Notes: generated by a model from the sequence alone, not told the origin. A stretch of DNA of 64,000 bases from Helicobacter felistomachi (GCF_030296895.1 NZ_AP028022.1:1178001-1242000); one strand, 5' to 3'; positions 9,544 through 19,062 are shown, counted from the first letter of the stretch. A program made the numbers and translations.

Positions 9544-11948
9544 ATGCAAAAATGGCTCTTTTCGTTTATCTTAAGCGGCTTGCCTTTAATGGCTTACAAC
9601 CCCAAAGATGGGTATTTTATAGAAGGGGGAATCACTACGGGGCTGGTGGAGAGCGAGGAAGAGTTGGCGACAAGTCCCACACTCCCCGCCCCGCCCTTGC
9701 CCCCCAACACACAAAACCAACCAAACAACAACCCAATCCCTCCTAACAACTCTAATGAAATCCCCAAAATCACTCAAGAACAATACCTTAAGTCAGCCGC
9801 TCCCACATTCACCCAAAACCAGCTTACCGACAGCCAAACCCCCGTTACCATGAGCACCACAGACCCCATAGAGATCACACTCAAAAACGGCCAGCTCCAT
9901 ATTGAAAGCTTTTTGCCCTATAACCTAACCAATGTCGATCTTTACATGACGAACAAGGAAGGGCAAAAGGTTTTAGTGGGGCAGTTTGCCGACATCGACC
10001 CCTTCATGCGCACCACTCTTTCTACAAATCTCATGCCAAAAATTGATCAAATTTTAAACCAACCAGAATCCACAGAAACCACTCCTATTTTTGCAGCCAC
10101 GCCCTACACACCCACTTTTAACCTAAAAACCACGAGTGCATCCAGCGATCAGACCACAAAAGTCTTCCAAGATTTAAGCCAAATTTGGGTGGATTTGAAT
10201 TTGCGCTTTGTCCCCATAGGGGGCTTAGACAGCACAAGATGGGGGGTGTTAACCCCTTTAAGCGCAGAATTGCTAAGCGATGTGTTTTTGGATTTGGCAG
10301 CGGTGTTGAGCTCCAATGCGTTTAAAACAGCTGTGCTCAACGTCCCCTTTGCCTTGACAAGCGGACCCAATAGCTACAACCCCAATGTTGTGCCCAAAGC
10401 AAATGGTGCCCTGCCAGACCCCCCCACACCCCCCGCCAAACCCGCCGACCTAAACGACCCCCAAGATAGGCCGCCAAATACGAAGAAGCCGTGAAAGAAT
10501 ACGAACAAGAAAAGCAAGTCTACAACGCGAGCATTTTATCCCCCCAAGTGGTTTATGAGAGATACACGGGCGCAAAAACACTCAATGTAGACACAGTGAA
10601 GGGGCCAGAGGGCTTAGCAAGCTCGGCCATCGGGGGTGTGGGGGATTTTGGCGTGCAACCCTATTTAATCAACTATGCCAGCCAGGGCAGTGGCGCGCCC
10701 TCCATTTACACCAGCAACGACCCCTTCGCCCTCAATGCGTGGATTTGGCCCCTCATCACCGTGTGGCATGAATTTGGACATGTCAATGGCTACAACCACA
10801 ATGGGGACATGACTTACCAAAATGGCTGGTTTGGCGGGCGCGATCAAGAAAACCCCTCGGGCCCACACAGCGAGTGGGCGTGGGATCGCTTCAATGAGGG
10901 GCAGGTGCAAGTGGGCACCAACAGCTTAGGCCAAGCCATCGCTAAAAAGAGCGGTATCCCCATCGACATCCAGCAATACGGCAACGCCAACCCCGAGGGT
11001 GGCTGGTTTTTGGCCGGCATGAGTGGGCTAGGCACTGCCATTTGGGGGGAGCTGGGCCAAGAGGGCAAACTCCCCATAGATTACAGCAGCTTACCCGCCG
11101 CCACCCCTAACCCCAAAGCTCCGCCCACACAGCCTATAAAACCTCTTCCCCCGCCCTACACAAGCGATGCCACCTACCAACAGGAACTTGTCAGCTACAA
11201 CGCAAAAATGGCGGAGTATGAAACCCAAATCGCCAAGCTTGAGAAGGAGGGCACGGCGTTCACCGCCCCCGTGTGGTTTAAAGCTTACGCAGCAGCACAG
11301 GCCAAGAGTGCTGAAGCCACCTACAACAAAAACCTAGAAAAGGCGAAAGCCAAGGCGGCCAGCATTGCCGTAACCCATACAACCCAAAGCCTAAATCTTT
11401 ACGGCTCTACCTTCCTCTCAGGCCTGCAAAGCACCCTTAACCATAGTTTCAATCGAAGCAGCGCAGCCAACACCAGTCCAATGGTGGGCTTTGATGTGAT
11501 GGCAGGGTTCCAACACTATTTCACCGACAACTTCGAGTTGTCGTACTATGGGATTTTAAAATACAACTTTGGCAACACCATTAGCCCCATTAGTCAAGTG
11601 GCCTTAGGGGCGGGTTCTAATGCGCTTTTTGACTTTTATACCAAATATACCACTCTTAAAAAGATGGGAAGAGTGTATAGACGCTTTGCTAGTTCCTTTG
11701 GGATGTTCTTAGGGCTTAGAGCCTTGTGGCAGGGGTATGGGATGTTGGCGCATTTTATGAATGCTGGCAACCTCAATTTAGCCACAGGCTTTAACTACCG
11801 TGTGGGACACTCTAGATACAGCATTGGGGTTTTGGTGCCCCTCATCCAGTACAACCTCAAGGTCGCCATGCGGGGTGCTGATGCGCTGGTGCTCAAAGAT
11901 GGTGCAAGCCACTTCAATGTGTTCTTTAACTACGGGTGGGTGTTTTAG
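9544..11948 (+). pseudogene. Outer-membrane protein with HEXXHXXGXXH motif, one frameshift
   Basis: Paralogue of the intact protein at 21157-23004, in two frames (9544-10494 and 10491-11948). The first begins with a signal peptide, then MAYNPKDGYFIEGG, and shares ENG/KNGQLHIESFLPYNL with the paralogue. The second encodes the zinc motif HEFGHVNGYNH (10767-10799), a DMTYQNGW continuation, a proline-rich insert absent from the paralogue, and a C-terminal barrel ending in YGWVF with terminal Phe. The frames meet at 10469-10470: one extra G would read through as AAKYEEAVKEYE. A C7 and a C6 run lie just upstream (10419-10434). Could be a real pseudogene or a sequencing error; the two fragments are otherwise well preserved. 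Confidence 0.75.
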
Positions 11949-12002
11949 GGGTTTGGTTCGCCTAGGTGCTTAGCTTAGGGCACTACCCCTTCTTTGAGTT
12001 GC

Positions 12003-12479
12003 TTAAAAAGTCTGTTTAAGTTGTGTTTGTTGTACTTTGGGGAACATTTGTGCGTCTGTGTCGCAAAGACCCATCACTTTAAGTCCCATTTGCCTGCTTT
12101 TCTTAAAGTACTCCCTAGCCCTTGCGCGGTCTGCGCCCACGCCCAACCCCCAGTAATACATGCACCCTATATTGCGTACAGCCCCCGCATCTCCCATTTG
12201 GGCGGCTTTATCAAAGTAGTCTAAAGCCTTGGAGTAGTCTTTGCGCACCCCATACCCATTGTGGTACAACACCCCTAAACCGGCGTAAGCGTGGGCATCA
12301 CCCAGCCTCACTGCCTTTTCAAGATACTTAAGTGCAACTTCGTAATCCTTGTCCCTATAGGCTTGCTCGGCCTTGGGAAGGTATTGATCCACACTGACAT
12401 TTTCACTTTCACTTTCGCCGCAGCCTCCAAGAAAACAACACAAACCTACAGCCATTGTTCCTAACAACTTTTGCTTCAC
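12003..12479 (-). CDS. Sel1-repeat lipoprotein (Hcp-like)
   Basis: The 158-residue protein has a lipoprotein signal ending in lipobox LGGC, a short acidic linker, then one TPR-like unit and two Sel1 repeats (AHAYAGLGVLYHNGYGV and GAVRNIGCMYYWGLGVG) spaced about 36 residues apart. The GTG start at 12479 is favoured by AGAAAGG seven bases upstream; a nearby ATG is in another frame. Unlike the larger Sel1 gene at 8108-9099 the frame is intact. Members act as lipid-anchored or secreted solenoids that bind peptides or proteins; the partner here is unknown. It stands alone, convergent with the outer-membrane protein gene. Confidence 0.85.
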   Translation of the reverse strand: MKQKLLGTMAVGLCCFLGGCGESESENVSVDQYLPKAEQAYRDKDYEVALKYLEKAVRLGDAHAYAGLGVLYHNGYGVRKDYSKALDYFDKAAQMGDAGAVRNIGCMYYWGLGVGADRARAREYFKKSRQMGLKVMGLCDTDAQMFPKVQQTQLKQTF

Positions 12480-12674
12480 ACATGCCTTTCTATTGGAATA
12501 AAGTGGTATTGTATTCTCTTATGGCTTAAAAATATACTTAAAGTCCTATAAAAAACCTATTAAGGTTACTATTATAAACACTGTGGAGGGGAAGGTAAAC
12601 TTATGAGAACAATAACGACTATTTAGTTAAATAAAAGAGTCTATAAAATAATACTAATCTTTCTATTTGTGTTT

Positions 12675-13604
12675 TTAAAATAAATTTCTTTGCTTGAGGT
12701 TGTGTAAAAAGGTGTAGATGTTGTGGCTTGGGGCGATGACACTTGGGTTAATCGCCATGCCTACAAACACCCCTGTGTTGTTGAAAAAGGGCCTGCCATA
12801 GGCGTTGGTTTCTCTCTCTGAGGATAGGGGGTGGGAGATGTGGCGTTCTGGCAAGGATCGCACTTCAAAGGCGTTGTTGTCCCCCACTTTGGGGTAGTAC
12901 ACCCGAAGCCCGCGTGCAGCACTCTTGGCCTGAAGAAGGTTTTGGGCGTAGCGTTTGTAAATGCGGGCGTGGTAGAAACTCTCAGGGCGGGTTTGGCAGC
13001 TGTTGTTGGTGAAGGCACGGGTGTTGAGTAAGGCCAATCCCCGATTGCGATCAATCGCTTTAATGTGTAGCCTTGCCACGCAAATGAGTATGGGTGCGCT
13101 GTCATCTTGCATTTGTGCCGTGAAAGTCGTGGCGTACATGCCCTTGTCGTGGGCAAGTTCGGCCGAGGTCAAAACATGCCCCTTTTGCAGCAACAGCCCA
13201 TAGCCTTGCTTGTAATGCCCATCTCCAAAATAGGCGGTTAAAAACACCGTGCTGTAAATCCACAGGTGCAAAGAGGTGTGTTGGTGGCGTGGTGTGTGCT
13301 TGGCGTGGGCGGGGTGCGTGTTATGCTGTGGTGTGGGGGTGTGTACCGTGGTCCGGTCTTGGGGGGGGTGTGTGTGCTGTGGCGTGGTGTGCAGAGGTAA
13401 GACATGGGTCTGCTCTTGTATGGGCGGGGTGTGGATGTTAGGCGTGTGTGGGGTGTGAGGGGCGGGGTGTATGGTGCTAGATTTTTGGAGGGCTTGATCT
13501 TTGTGTTCTTTGTGGGGGTGGTGGTGGATTAAAGAAGTGTCTAGGGCTTCTTGTGCTTGCAAGCCCAAAGCCAAAGAAACCGCTAAAACACCCAAAAACC
13601 GCAT
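12675..13604 (-). CDS. Secreted His/Pro-rich protein with degenerate trypsin-like domain
   Basis: An ATG at 13604 is preferred over the GTG two codons earlier because it gives a clean signal peptide (MRFLGVLAVSLALGLQA). Residues about 25-110 are very rich in His, Pro and Thr (HHHPHKEH, HPAPHTPHTP and similar). The rest resembles a trypsin/HtrA fold: GYGLLLQKGHVLTSAE matches the usual GSG-G-ILT-AH stretch, DRNRGLALL the Asp strand, and NAYGRPFFNNTGVFVG the GNSGGP-G-V strand. The expected catalytic His is replaced near TSAE and the expected Ser in AYGRP, so it is probably not a protease. The His-rich part could bind nickel or zinc. No recognised homologue. Confidence 0.7.
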   Translation of the reverse strand: MRFLGVLAVSLALGLQAQEALDTSLIHHHPHKEHKDQALQKSSTIHPAPHTPHTPNIHTPPIQEQTHVLPLHTTPQHTHPPQDRTTVHTPTPQHNTHPAHAKHTPRHQHTSLHLWIYSTVFLTAYFGDGHYKQGYGLLLQKGHVLTSAELAHDKGMYATTFTAQMQDDSAPILICVARLHIKAIDRNRGLALLNTRAFTNNSCQTRPESFYHARIYKRYAQNLLQAKSAARGLRVYYPKVGDNNAFEVRSLPERHISHPLSSERETNAYGRPFFNNTGVFVGMAINPSVIAPSHNIYTFLHNLKQRNLF

Positions 13605-13639
13605 GAACACCCCATAACATAAATTAAGGGGGAAATCGG

Positions 13640-13645
13640 TAAAAT
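13640..13645 (+). promoter_or_regulatory. Possible -10 box for the ppi operon
   Basis: TAAAAT, 31 bases before the cyclophilin ATG, with AAGGAAA as ribosome binding site at 13668-13674. No convincing -35, as is common in Helicobacter. Confidence 0.35.
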
Positions 13646-13675
13646 GCCCCGATTATTTTAATCTTTTTAAGGAAA

Positions 13676-14167
13676 ATGATGAAACCCCTAAAAGTTTTTG
13701 AAACCAACCTTGAAACTTTAGAAAGCTACCACACCGCCACAATCAACACCAGCAAGGGGGCGATTAAAGTCCACCTGTTTGGCAAGGATGCGCCCCAAGC
13801 TGTCACGAATTTTGCAACCCTAGCCAACGAAGGCTTTTACAATGGCTTGAATTTCCATAGAGTCATCGCCGGTTTTGTGGCGCAGGGGGGATGTCCGCTT
13901 GGCACAGGTACAGGGGGGCCCGATTACCGCATTAAATGTGAGGTAGCAAACAACCCCCATAAGCACAAAAGGGGGGCGTTGTCTATGGCACACGCCGGAC
14001 GCGACACGGGGGGCAGTCAGTTTTTCCTATGCTTTGCGCCCCAGCCCCATTTAGATGGCGAGCACACGGTTTTTGGGCAGATTGAAGACGAGGCGAGCTT
14101 ACAAGTCTTAGACAGCCTAAAGCAGGGCGACAAAATTGAGAGCGTCCAAATCTCGGCGCAATCTTAG
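13676..14167 (+). CDS. ppiA: Cyclophilin-type peptidyl-prolyl cis-trans isomerase
   Basis: Catalyses cis-trans isomerisation of Xaa-Pro bonds. The 163-residue protein is a single cyclophilin domain of usual bacterial length with [27 protein letters not shown] and [10 protein letters not shown], which include the active-site Arg and the Gln/Phe pocket residues. No signal peptide, so cytoplasmic. Two ATGs in tandem (13676 and 13679) follow AAGGAAA; either may be used. It heads a tight + strand series (csrA six bases later, then ispE, smpB), the same order as in H. pylori. Confidence 0.95.
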   Translation: MMKPLKVFETNLETLESYHTATINTSKGAIKVHLFGKDAPQAVTNFATLANEGFYNGLNFHRVIAGFVAQGGCPLGTGTGGPDYRIKCEVANNPHKHKRGALSMAHAGRDTGGSQFFLCFAPQPHLDGEHTVFGQIEDEASLQVLDSLKQGDKIESVQISAQS

Positions 14168-14173
14168 GTTTCT

Positions 14174-14410
14174 ATGCTGATTTTGTCGCGCAAATTGGGG
14201 GAGGGGGTTGTCGTGGGCGACTCGGTTTATGTGCGGGTGGTTTCCATCGATAAGGGGAGTGTGAAGTTGGGCTTTGAAGCCCCCTCCCACACCTTGATTT
14301 TGCGCTCGGAGCTGAAAGAAGCGGTGGCGTTAGAGAACAAAAAAGCGTCTAAAGATGTGAGCGATTCGCTTTTAGCCGGCATTGGCAAACAATTAGGCAA
14401 GATAGATTGA
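14174..14410 (+). CDS. csrA: Carbon storage regulator CsrA
   Basis: RNA-binding post-transcriptional regulator; in Helicobacter and Campylobacter it affects motility, stress response and flagellin translation with FliW. It begins [16 protein letters not shown], the family signature, and continues with the expected KLGFEAP beta strand; 78 residues, slightly longer at the C-terminus than the E. coli protein, as in other Epsilonproteobacteria. It ends in TTGA shared with the ispE start, so the two are likely translationally coupled. Confidence 0.96.
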   Translation: MLILSRKLGEGVVVGDSVYVRVVSIDKGSVKLGFEAPSHTLILRSELKEAVALENKKASKDVSDSLLAGIGKQLGKID

Positions 14411-15177
14411 TTTTTAGCTGTTTAGTGTACCCAAAGGTCAATGTCTTTTTAAAAGTGGTCGGCAAAGAGGGGGGCTATCACTCATTGCACTCCCGCCTGT
14501 GCTTGGTGCAAAATTTGAGTGAAACGCTAAGAGTCAAAAGCGCACCTAGCTTTAACCTTAGGGGCAACTTTAACTGCCCCCTAGAGCAAAACACCCTTTA
14601 CAAGGCGTGGTGGCTCTTAAAAGAGAGTTTGAGCCCCGCTTTACGCCCCCGCTTGGAGCAAATCAGCGTAGAGGCGGATAAAAAAATCCCCCTAGGTGGG
14701 GGGCTTGGAGGCTCAAGCGCAGATGCAGGGGTGTTTTTAAGAGAGGTGAATCAATATTTAGAGCTGGGCTTAAGTTTGGAGCAACTTTATAGAATCGGGG
14801 CACAAGTGGGGGCGGATGTGAACTTTTTTATCTCGGGTTTTAACAGCGCAAATGTTAGCCACTTTGGGGAGGTGGTGCAAGAGTTTAAAGAAGAGCCTTT
14901 AAAAGTGCAACTTAGCACCCCGCCCTTAGAGTGCACCACAGCTAAGGTCTACGGAGCGTTTAAGGGTTTTAAAGAGTTTCGGCACGCATGGCTAGAAACC
15001 CCAAGCCCTACACTCTTACAAACCCACACCGCCAAAGAGCTCAACGACCTGCTTGCCCCCGCTTTAGAGTGCTACCCCGCTTTAAAAGAGTGGGTTAAGT
15101 CTTTAGACCCTAGTTATGCGTGGTTTTTTAGCGGGAGTGGAGCAAGCTTTTTTGGGCTTAAAAGGGCACATCAGTGA
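14407..15177 (+). CDS. ispE: 4-diphosphocytidyl-2-C-methyl-D-erythritol kinase IspE
   Basis: GHMP kinase of the MEP (non-mevalonate) isoprenoid pathway, phosphorylating the 2-hydroxyl of CDP-methylerythritol. The 256-residue protein begins with the family's [10 protein letters not shown] strand and has the ATP-binding [14 protein letters not shown] loop near residue 95 and a late GSGASFFG motif. It starts at TTG, overlapping the csrA stop by four bases, and its own stop overlaps the smpB GTG by four, so translation of all three is probably coupled. The isoprenoid product also feeds uppS elsewhere in the window. Confidence 0.94.
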   Translation: MIFSCLVYPKVNVFLKVVGKEGGYHSLHSRLCLVQNLSETLRVKSAPSFNLRGNFNCPLEQNTLYKAWWLLKESLSPALRPRLEQISVEADKKIPLGGGLGGSSADAGVFLREVNQYLELGLSLEQLYRIGAQVGADVNFFISGFNSANVSHFGEVVQEFKEEPLKVQLSTPPLECTTAKVYGAFKGFKEFRHAWLETPSPTLLQTHTAKELNDLLAPALECYPALKEWVKSLDPSYAWFFSGSGASFFGLKRAHQ

Positions 15178-15626
15178 GAGAGATTGCCAAAAACAAGAAA
15201 GCCTTCTTTGACTACGAGATTTTAGAGAGTTTAGAAGCGGGGGTGGTTTTGGTAGGTGCAGAGGTCAAAGCCATTCGGGCGGGGCGTGTCAATTTAAAGG
15301 ACAATTTTGTTAAAATCATCAAAGGCGAAGCCTTTTTATTCGGCGTGCATGTGGCGCATTTACAAACTGCAAACGCCCACTACACACCTGATGAGAGGCG
15401 GGTACGTAAGCTGTTGTTCCACAAAAAGCAGCTTGTTAAGTGGCACGCCCAAGTGGGACAACAACGCTTGAGCATTGTGGCCTTGAAATTGTATTTTAAC
15501 GCTAGGAATCGGGTAAAATTGCAAGTCGCCCTAGTGCGGGGCAAGAAACTTTACGACAAGAGAGAGGACATGAAACAAAAGGTTTTAGACATGGAAGCTA
15601 AGAGCCAATTAAAGCATAGAGGTTAG
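15174..15626 (+). CDS. smpB: SsrA-binding protein SmpB
   Basis: SmpB binds tmRNA and delivers it to stalled ribosomes for trans-translation. The 150-residue protein has NKKAFFDYEI at its start, EVKAIRAGRVNLKD, then VALVRGKKLYDKRE, all standard. The C-terminal tail is basic, as needed for decoding-site entry. It starts at GTG (15174) overlapping ispE. The tmRNA gene itself is not in this window. Confidence 0.96.
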   Translation: MREIAKNKKAFFDYEILESLEAGVVLVGAEVKAIRAGRVNLKDNFVKIIKGEAFLFGVHVAHLQTANAHYTPDERRVRKLLFHKKQLVKWHAQVGQQRLSIVALKLYFNARNRVKLQVALVRGKKLYDKREDMKQKVLDMEAKSQLKHRG

Positions 15627-15628
15627 CG

Positions 15629-16099
15629 ATGGGCGACTTTAATTTAAAAGAAATGGTGGATTATGGGATTTTGGGCTTTTTGGGCTTATTGTCTGTGATT
15701 GTGATTGCCATCGGCATTGAGCGGGTGTGGTTTTATGCTACGGTGCGCGTGGATGACTATGTTGACAAACGCAAGTTAGAGCTAGATTTGCACCGCCGCT
15801 TGACCTTAGTCGCCACCATCGGCTCAAACGCCCCCTATGTGGGGCTGCTAGGCACGGTGACCGGGATCATGATCACCTTCATTCAGCTAGGCAACACCAC
15901 AGGGGTGGATACGAAGGCCATCATGGTCGGGCTGGCCTTGGCGTTGAAATCTACGGGCATGGGGTTGATTGTGGCGATCCCCTCGGTGGTGATTTACAAC
16001 ATGCTGGTGCGTAAGAGCGAAATCATTGCCACCAAGTGGGACATTTACCACAACCCCGCCGAAAAACCAAATTATAACCGCTTAGACACGGACTATTAA
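15629..16099 (+). CDS. exbB: TonB-system proton channel ExbB (MotA/TolQ/ExbB family)
   Basis: Forms with ExbD the inner-membrane proton channel energising TonB-dependent outer-membrane uptake of iron, nickel or cobalamin. The 156-residue protein is of the short epsilonproteobacterial type with three hydrophobic helices (about residues 12-32, 70-92, 105-128) and the conserved PYVGLLGTVTGIM and LALKSTGMGLIVAIPSVV segments. It is followed one base later by exbD. No tonB is in this stretch, so this is one of what may be several ExbBD pairs in the genome. Confidence 0.92.
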   Translation: MGDFNLKEMVDYGILGFLGLLSVIVIAIGIERVWFYATVRVDDYVDKRKLELDLHRRLTLVATIGSNAPYVGLLGTVTGIMITFIQLGNTTGVDTKAIMVGLALALKSTGMGLIVAIPSVVIYNMLVRKSEIIATKWDIYHNPAEKPNYNRLDTDY

Positions 16100-16100
16100 A

Positions 16101-16499
16101 ATGAAAAAAATCGACTCAATGAATGTAGTCCCGTTCATTGACATCATGTTGGTGTTGTTGGTGATTGTGCTGACCACTGCGTCCTTTGTCAGCACTTCTA
16201 AGTTGCCTATTAATATCCCCAAGGTGGACCAAAGCTCCAATAAAGCTGAAGATGTCCTAGACAAGAAACAGGTGAGCATCGCCATTTCCCACAAGGGCGA
16301 GTTTTATTTAGACAAAAAAAGAGTGAGCTTTGAGGCGTTGAGGCGGGCGGTCTCAAGCTATCCTAAAGACACGCCCATCATTTTACAAGGCGATAAAAAC
16401 AGCAATCTAGACAGCTTTGTCAAAGTCGTGGACTTGCTCCAAACCCATAACTTAAACCAACTCTATATTCTTGTAGAAGACAAGAACAGCACCCACTGA
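16101..16499 (+). CDS. exbD: TonB-system protein ExbD
   Basis: Partner of ExbB. The 132-residue protein has a short cytoplasmic N-terminus, one membrane helix starting with VPFIDIMLVLLV, which contains the proton-carrying Asp, and a periplasmic domain with a QGDKNSNLDSFVKVVDLLQ stretch typical of ExbD/TolR. The usual length is about 130-140. The gene is directly behind exbB, and a new promoter for rpmH follows it. Confidence 0.93.
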   Translation: MKKIDSMNVVPFIDIMLVLLVIVLTTASFVSTSKLPINIPKVDQSSNKAEDVLDKKQVSIAISHKGEFYLDKKRVSFEALRRAVSSYPKDTPIILQGDKNSNLDSFVKVVDLLQTHNLNQLYILVEDKNSTH

Positions 16500-16527
16500 A
16501 TTTAGATAGCTTTTAGCCAACTTTGGC

Positions 16528-16533
16528 TAGAAT
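16528..16533 (+). promoter_or_regulatory. -10 box for rpmH
   Basis: TAGAAT preceded by TTTGGC, with the start expected near 16540 and a strong AAAGGAAG ribosome binding site at about 16552-16559 before the rpmH ATG (16563). It separates exbD from the rpmH-rnpA-yidD-yidC group. Confidence 0.55.
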
Positions 16534-16562
16534 AGTCCTTTTGAAAATTTTAAAGGAAGACA

Positions 16563-16697
16563 ATGAAACGGACTTACCAACCCCACAACACGCCTAGAAA
16601 GCGCACGCATGGTTTTCTTGTGAGGATGAAGACCAAGAACGGAAGAAAGGTCATCAAAGCCCGCCGTGCCAAAGGAAGAAAACAACTAGCCGTTTGA
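16563..16697 (+). CDS. rpmH: Ribosomal protein L34
   Basis: A 44-codon gene beginning [19 protein letters not shown] and ending GRKQLAV, very rich in Arg and Lys. Length and sequence match bacterial L34 throughout. It sits in the classical order rpmH-rnpA-yidD-yidC-jag-mnmE. The ATG follows AAAGGAAG at good spacing. Confidence 0.97.
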   Translation: MKRTYQPHNTPRKRTHGFLVRMKTKNGRKVIKARRAKGRKQLAV

Positions 16698-16707
16698 TTT
16701 TTGCGGC

Positions 16708-17067
16708 GTGCAATCCCTAAAAACCACTAGGCAATTTTCTTACATCTATAAAAAGGGCATGCGAGCACATCGGGCGTTTTTTGCTATTTACAGCCTGCCC
16801 CTAGAGGGTTTGCCCCCTTTTTTTGGTAACCCCAAGACTTCCTTACTCGGGCTTAGCGTGTCTAAGAAAGTGGGTAAGGCCGTGCAGAGGAATTTACTCA
16901 AAAGGCGGGTACGCACCATTTTAAGCCACACCCCCTTAGAAAAGCAGGTGGTTGTCTTTGTGGCAAAGGCAGGGATTTCTAGCCTGAGTTACACAGAGTT
17001 GAGACAGCAGATTTTGGCATGTCTTAAGCGCAAACATCCCCTCAAGGGCGCACTGAGGCGTGTATGA
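16708..17067 (+). CDS. rnpA: Ribonuclease P protein component
   Basis: Protein subunit that helps the RNase P RNA trim tRNA 5' ends. The 119-residue product has FSYIYKKG near the start, GLSVSKKVGKAVQRN and the family's RNLLKRRVR basic helix. A GTG at 16708, ten bases after the rpmH stop, gives the expected N-terminus; the region is compact and no upstream ATG is in frame. The stop overlaps the yidD ATG by four bases. Confidence 0.93.
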   Translation: MQSLKTTRQFSYIYKKGMRAHRAFFAIYSLPLEGLPPFFGNPKTSLLGLSVSKKVGKAVQRNLLKRRVRTILSHTPLEKQVVVFVAKAGISSLSYTELRQQILACLKRKHPLKGALRRV

Positions 17068-17384
17068 GAGTCGCCCTAGCCTTGCTTACTTTTTACCGCA
17101 ACTATGTGTCGCCCATCAAGCCCGCCACCTGCCGTTTTTACCCCACCTGCTCCACTTATGCGCTGTGGCTCTTGCCACATGAAACCATGCCAAAGGCTCT
17201 TTTTAAAATCGCTAGGCGGGTTTTATCTTGCCACCCTTTGCACCCGGGTGGGGTCGATTACCCCATTGCAAGCAAGCCTTTAAAGCCCAAGTTTTACGCC
17301 CCAAATGCCTTTAAGCTGAGTTACTACCTCGTGCCTACAAGCCCCCATTCAAAAACTTACTACATTCTCAAGGTATATTCGTGA
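17064..17384 (+). CDS. yidD: Membrane protein insertion efficiency factor YidD
   Basis: Small membrane-associated protein helping YidC/Sec insertion. It carries the full signature YRNYVSPIKP, CRFYPTCSTYA and a later CHPLHPGGVDY. The length of 106 residues is longer at the C-terminus than the usual 70-85, an extension with no motif. It overlaps rnpA at the start and yidC at the end by four bases each. Confidence 0.93.
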   Translation: MRVALALLTFYRNYVSPIKPATCRFYPTCSTYALWLLPHETMPKALFKIARRVLSCHPLHPGGVDYPIASKPLKPKFYAPNAFKLSYYLVPTSPHSKTYYILKVYS

Positions 17385-19054
17385 ATGAAAACAATTCTAA
17401 ATTCATTTTAGCCATTGCCCTGTCCTTTATCTTTTTAATCGCCTACAGCTACTTTTTCCAGCCCAAGCCCGAAGACAAGGCGCACCAAATCGCCCAGGGC
17501 ACCCACAGCCCACAAGGGCAGGGCGCACAAGCCCATGGCATGGGACAAACCTATGGCTTGTCATCCCCCCACTCCGCCCCAAGCACCCTAGAGCAGAGAG
17601 CTCAGTCCACGCTAAACACCCCCCTCATCGCCTTTGTGCGCTCCAAAGGTGTGGAGATCGAGATCGACTCGCTGGGGCGCATCGCCCAGGTGTATTTGAA
17701 GGATAAAAAATTCACCGCCCACCGCCAAGAAGGCTTTGTAGAGCATGTCAAAGAATTATTAGGGCTTGCCAAGCCCAAACCCCCTTTAGAAAAACTGCCC
17801 CTGTTAGGCGTGGATTCTTTAAAGCCTTTGGAATTGCGTTTTGTGGATAGCGGGTTGAATACCGAAGCGTTTAAAACCCCCTACACCGCTTCGGCTAAGG
17901 AAATTGAACTCCACAACACCCCCCAAAGCCTAGTGCTGACCCAAGAGTTGGACGGCTTGACCCTCACCAAAACCCTAACCTTTTACCCAAACCTCACCTA
18001 TGATTTAAAAATCCATCTAGAACCTAAAGGGGTGACAAGCAACATCGCTTATGTCTTGTCTAATGGCTCAAGGCCCGTGGCCGATGTAGACGGCTATGCG
18101 TTTCACGGCGTGCTGTTGGGTACACAAGATCACAAACTAGAAAAAATTGAAGATGGCAAGGCGAAAGAAACGCAGACTTTTAAAGCCACCACCTTTATCG
18201 CCAGCGTGGATCGCTACTACACTTCGTTATTTTTTGCCAACACCCCCCTAAACGCCATTGTAGACACACAGCCCAGCAAAAACCCCCTACCTTTTGTGTC
18301 CTTAAAGGGCGATGCCAGCTTGCACGGCTACATAGGCCCTAAAGATCACCGCCTACTATCCCAGATCAACCCCGTTTTAACCGAAGTGATTGAGTATGGG
18401 ATCATCACCTTTTTTGCCCGCCCCGTGTTTCTCTTGTTAGACTTTTTACACAACTACACGCATAACTGGGGGTGGGCGATCATTTTACTCACGCTCATTG
18501 TGCGGATCATCCTCTACCCCTTGAGCTATAAGGGCATGGTGAGCATGCAAAAAATCAAAGACCTCGCCCCCAAAATGAAAGAGTTGCAAGAGAAATACAA
18601 AAGCGATCCGCAAAAGCTCCAAATGCACATGATGCAACTTTATAAAAAACACGGGGCAAATCCTCTAGGCGGGTGCTTGCCTCTACTCTTACAAATCCCC
18701 GTGTTCTTTGCCATTTATCGGGTGCTTTACAACGCCGTAGAGCTCAAAAGCGCAGGGTGGATGCTGTGGATTCACGATCTCTCGCTCATGGACCCTTATT
18801 TTATTTTACCCCTTTTAATGGGGATTTCCATGTACGCCCAACAAGCCCTGACCCCAAACACCATCACCGATCCCACGCAAGCTAAGATCTTTAAAATGCT
18901 GCCCTTATTCTTTACGATTTTTTTAATCACTTTTCCGGCGGGGTTGGTCCTTTATTGGACGATTAATAATGTTTTTTCTATTATCCAGCAGTGGATGATT
19001 AACCAAATGCTTGATAAGAAAAAGGCTAGAGAAATCGCCGAACATAAAAAATAG
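17381..19054 (+). CDS. yidC: Membrane protein insertase YidC
   Basis: Inserts and folds inner-membrane proteins, alone or with SecYEG. The 557-residue protein has an N-terminal membrane helix (about residues 8-26), a large periplasmic beta domain, then the conserved core of five helices from about residue 350 (WGWAIILLTLIVRIILYP, then GGCLPLLLQIPVFFAIYRVL), and a basic C-terminal tail. It starts with GTG overlapping the yidD stop by four bases. Length matches Gram-negative YidC. Confidence 0.96.
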   Translation: MNENNSKFILAIALSFIFLIAYSYFFQPKPEDKAHQIAQGTHSPQGQGAQAHGMGQTYGLSSPHSAPSTLEQRAQSTLNTPLIAFVRSKGVEIEIDSLGRIAQVYLKDKKFTAHRQEGFVEHVKELLGLAKPKPPLEKLPLLGVDSLKPLELRFVDSGLNTEAFKTPYTASAKEIELHNTPQSLVLTQELDGLTLTKTLTFYPNLTYDLKIHLEPKGVTSNIAYVLSNGSRPVADVDGYAFHGVLLGTQDHKLEKIEDGKAKETQTFKATTFIASVDRYYTSLFFANTPLNAIVDTQPSKNPLPFVSLKGDASLHGYIGPKDHRLLSQINPVLTEVIEYGIITFFARPVFLLLDFLHNYTHNWGWAIILLTLIVRIILYPLSYKGMVSMQKIKDLAPKMKELQEKYKSDPQKLQMHMMQLYKKHGANPLGGCLPLLLQIPVFFAIYRVLYNAVELKSAGWMLWIHDLSLMDPYFILPLLMGISMYAQQALTPNTITDPTQAKIFKMLPLFFTIFLITFPAGLVLYWTINNVFSIIQQWMINQMLDKKKAREIAEHKK

Positions 19055-19062
19055 GAGTTGGC

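Noticed and set aside
9525..9746. Alternative frame overlapping the start of the zinc-motif outer-membrane protein
   Set aside because: Lacks a signal peptide and ends early; the frame from 9544 matches the paralogue.
12122..13203. Forward open frames opposite the Sel1 lipoprotein and the His-rich protein
   Set aside because: Composition is Cys/Pro/Gly-rich from antisense reading of His-Pro-rich or repeat DNA; the minus-strand proteins have proper signal peptides.
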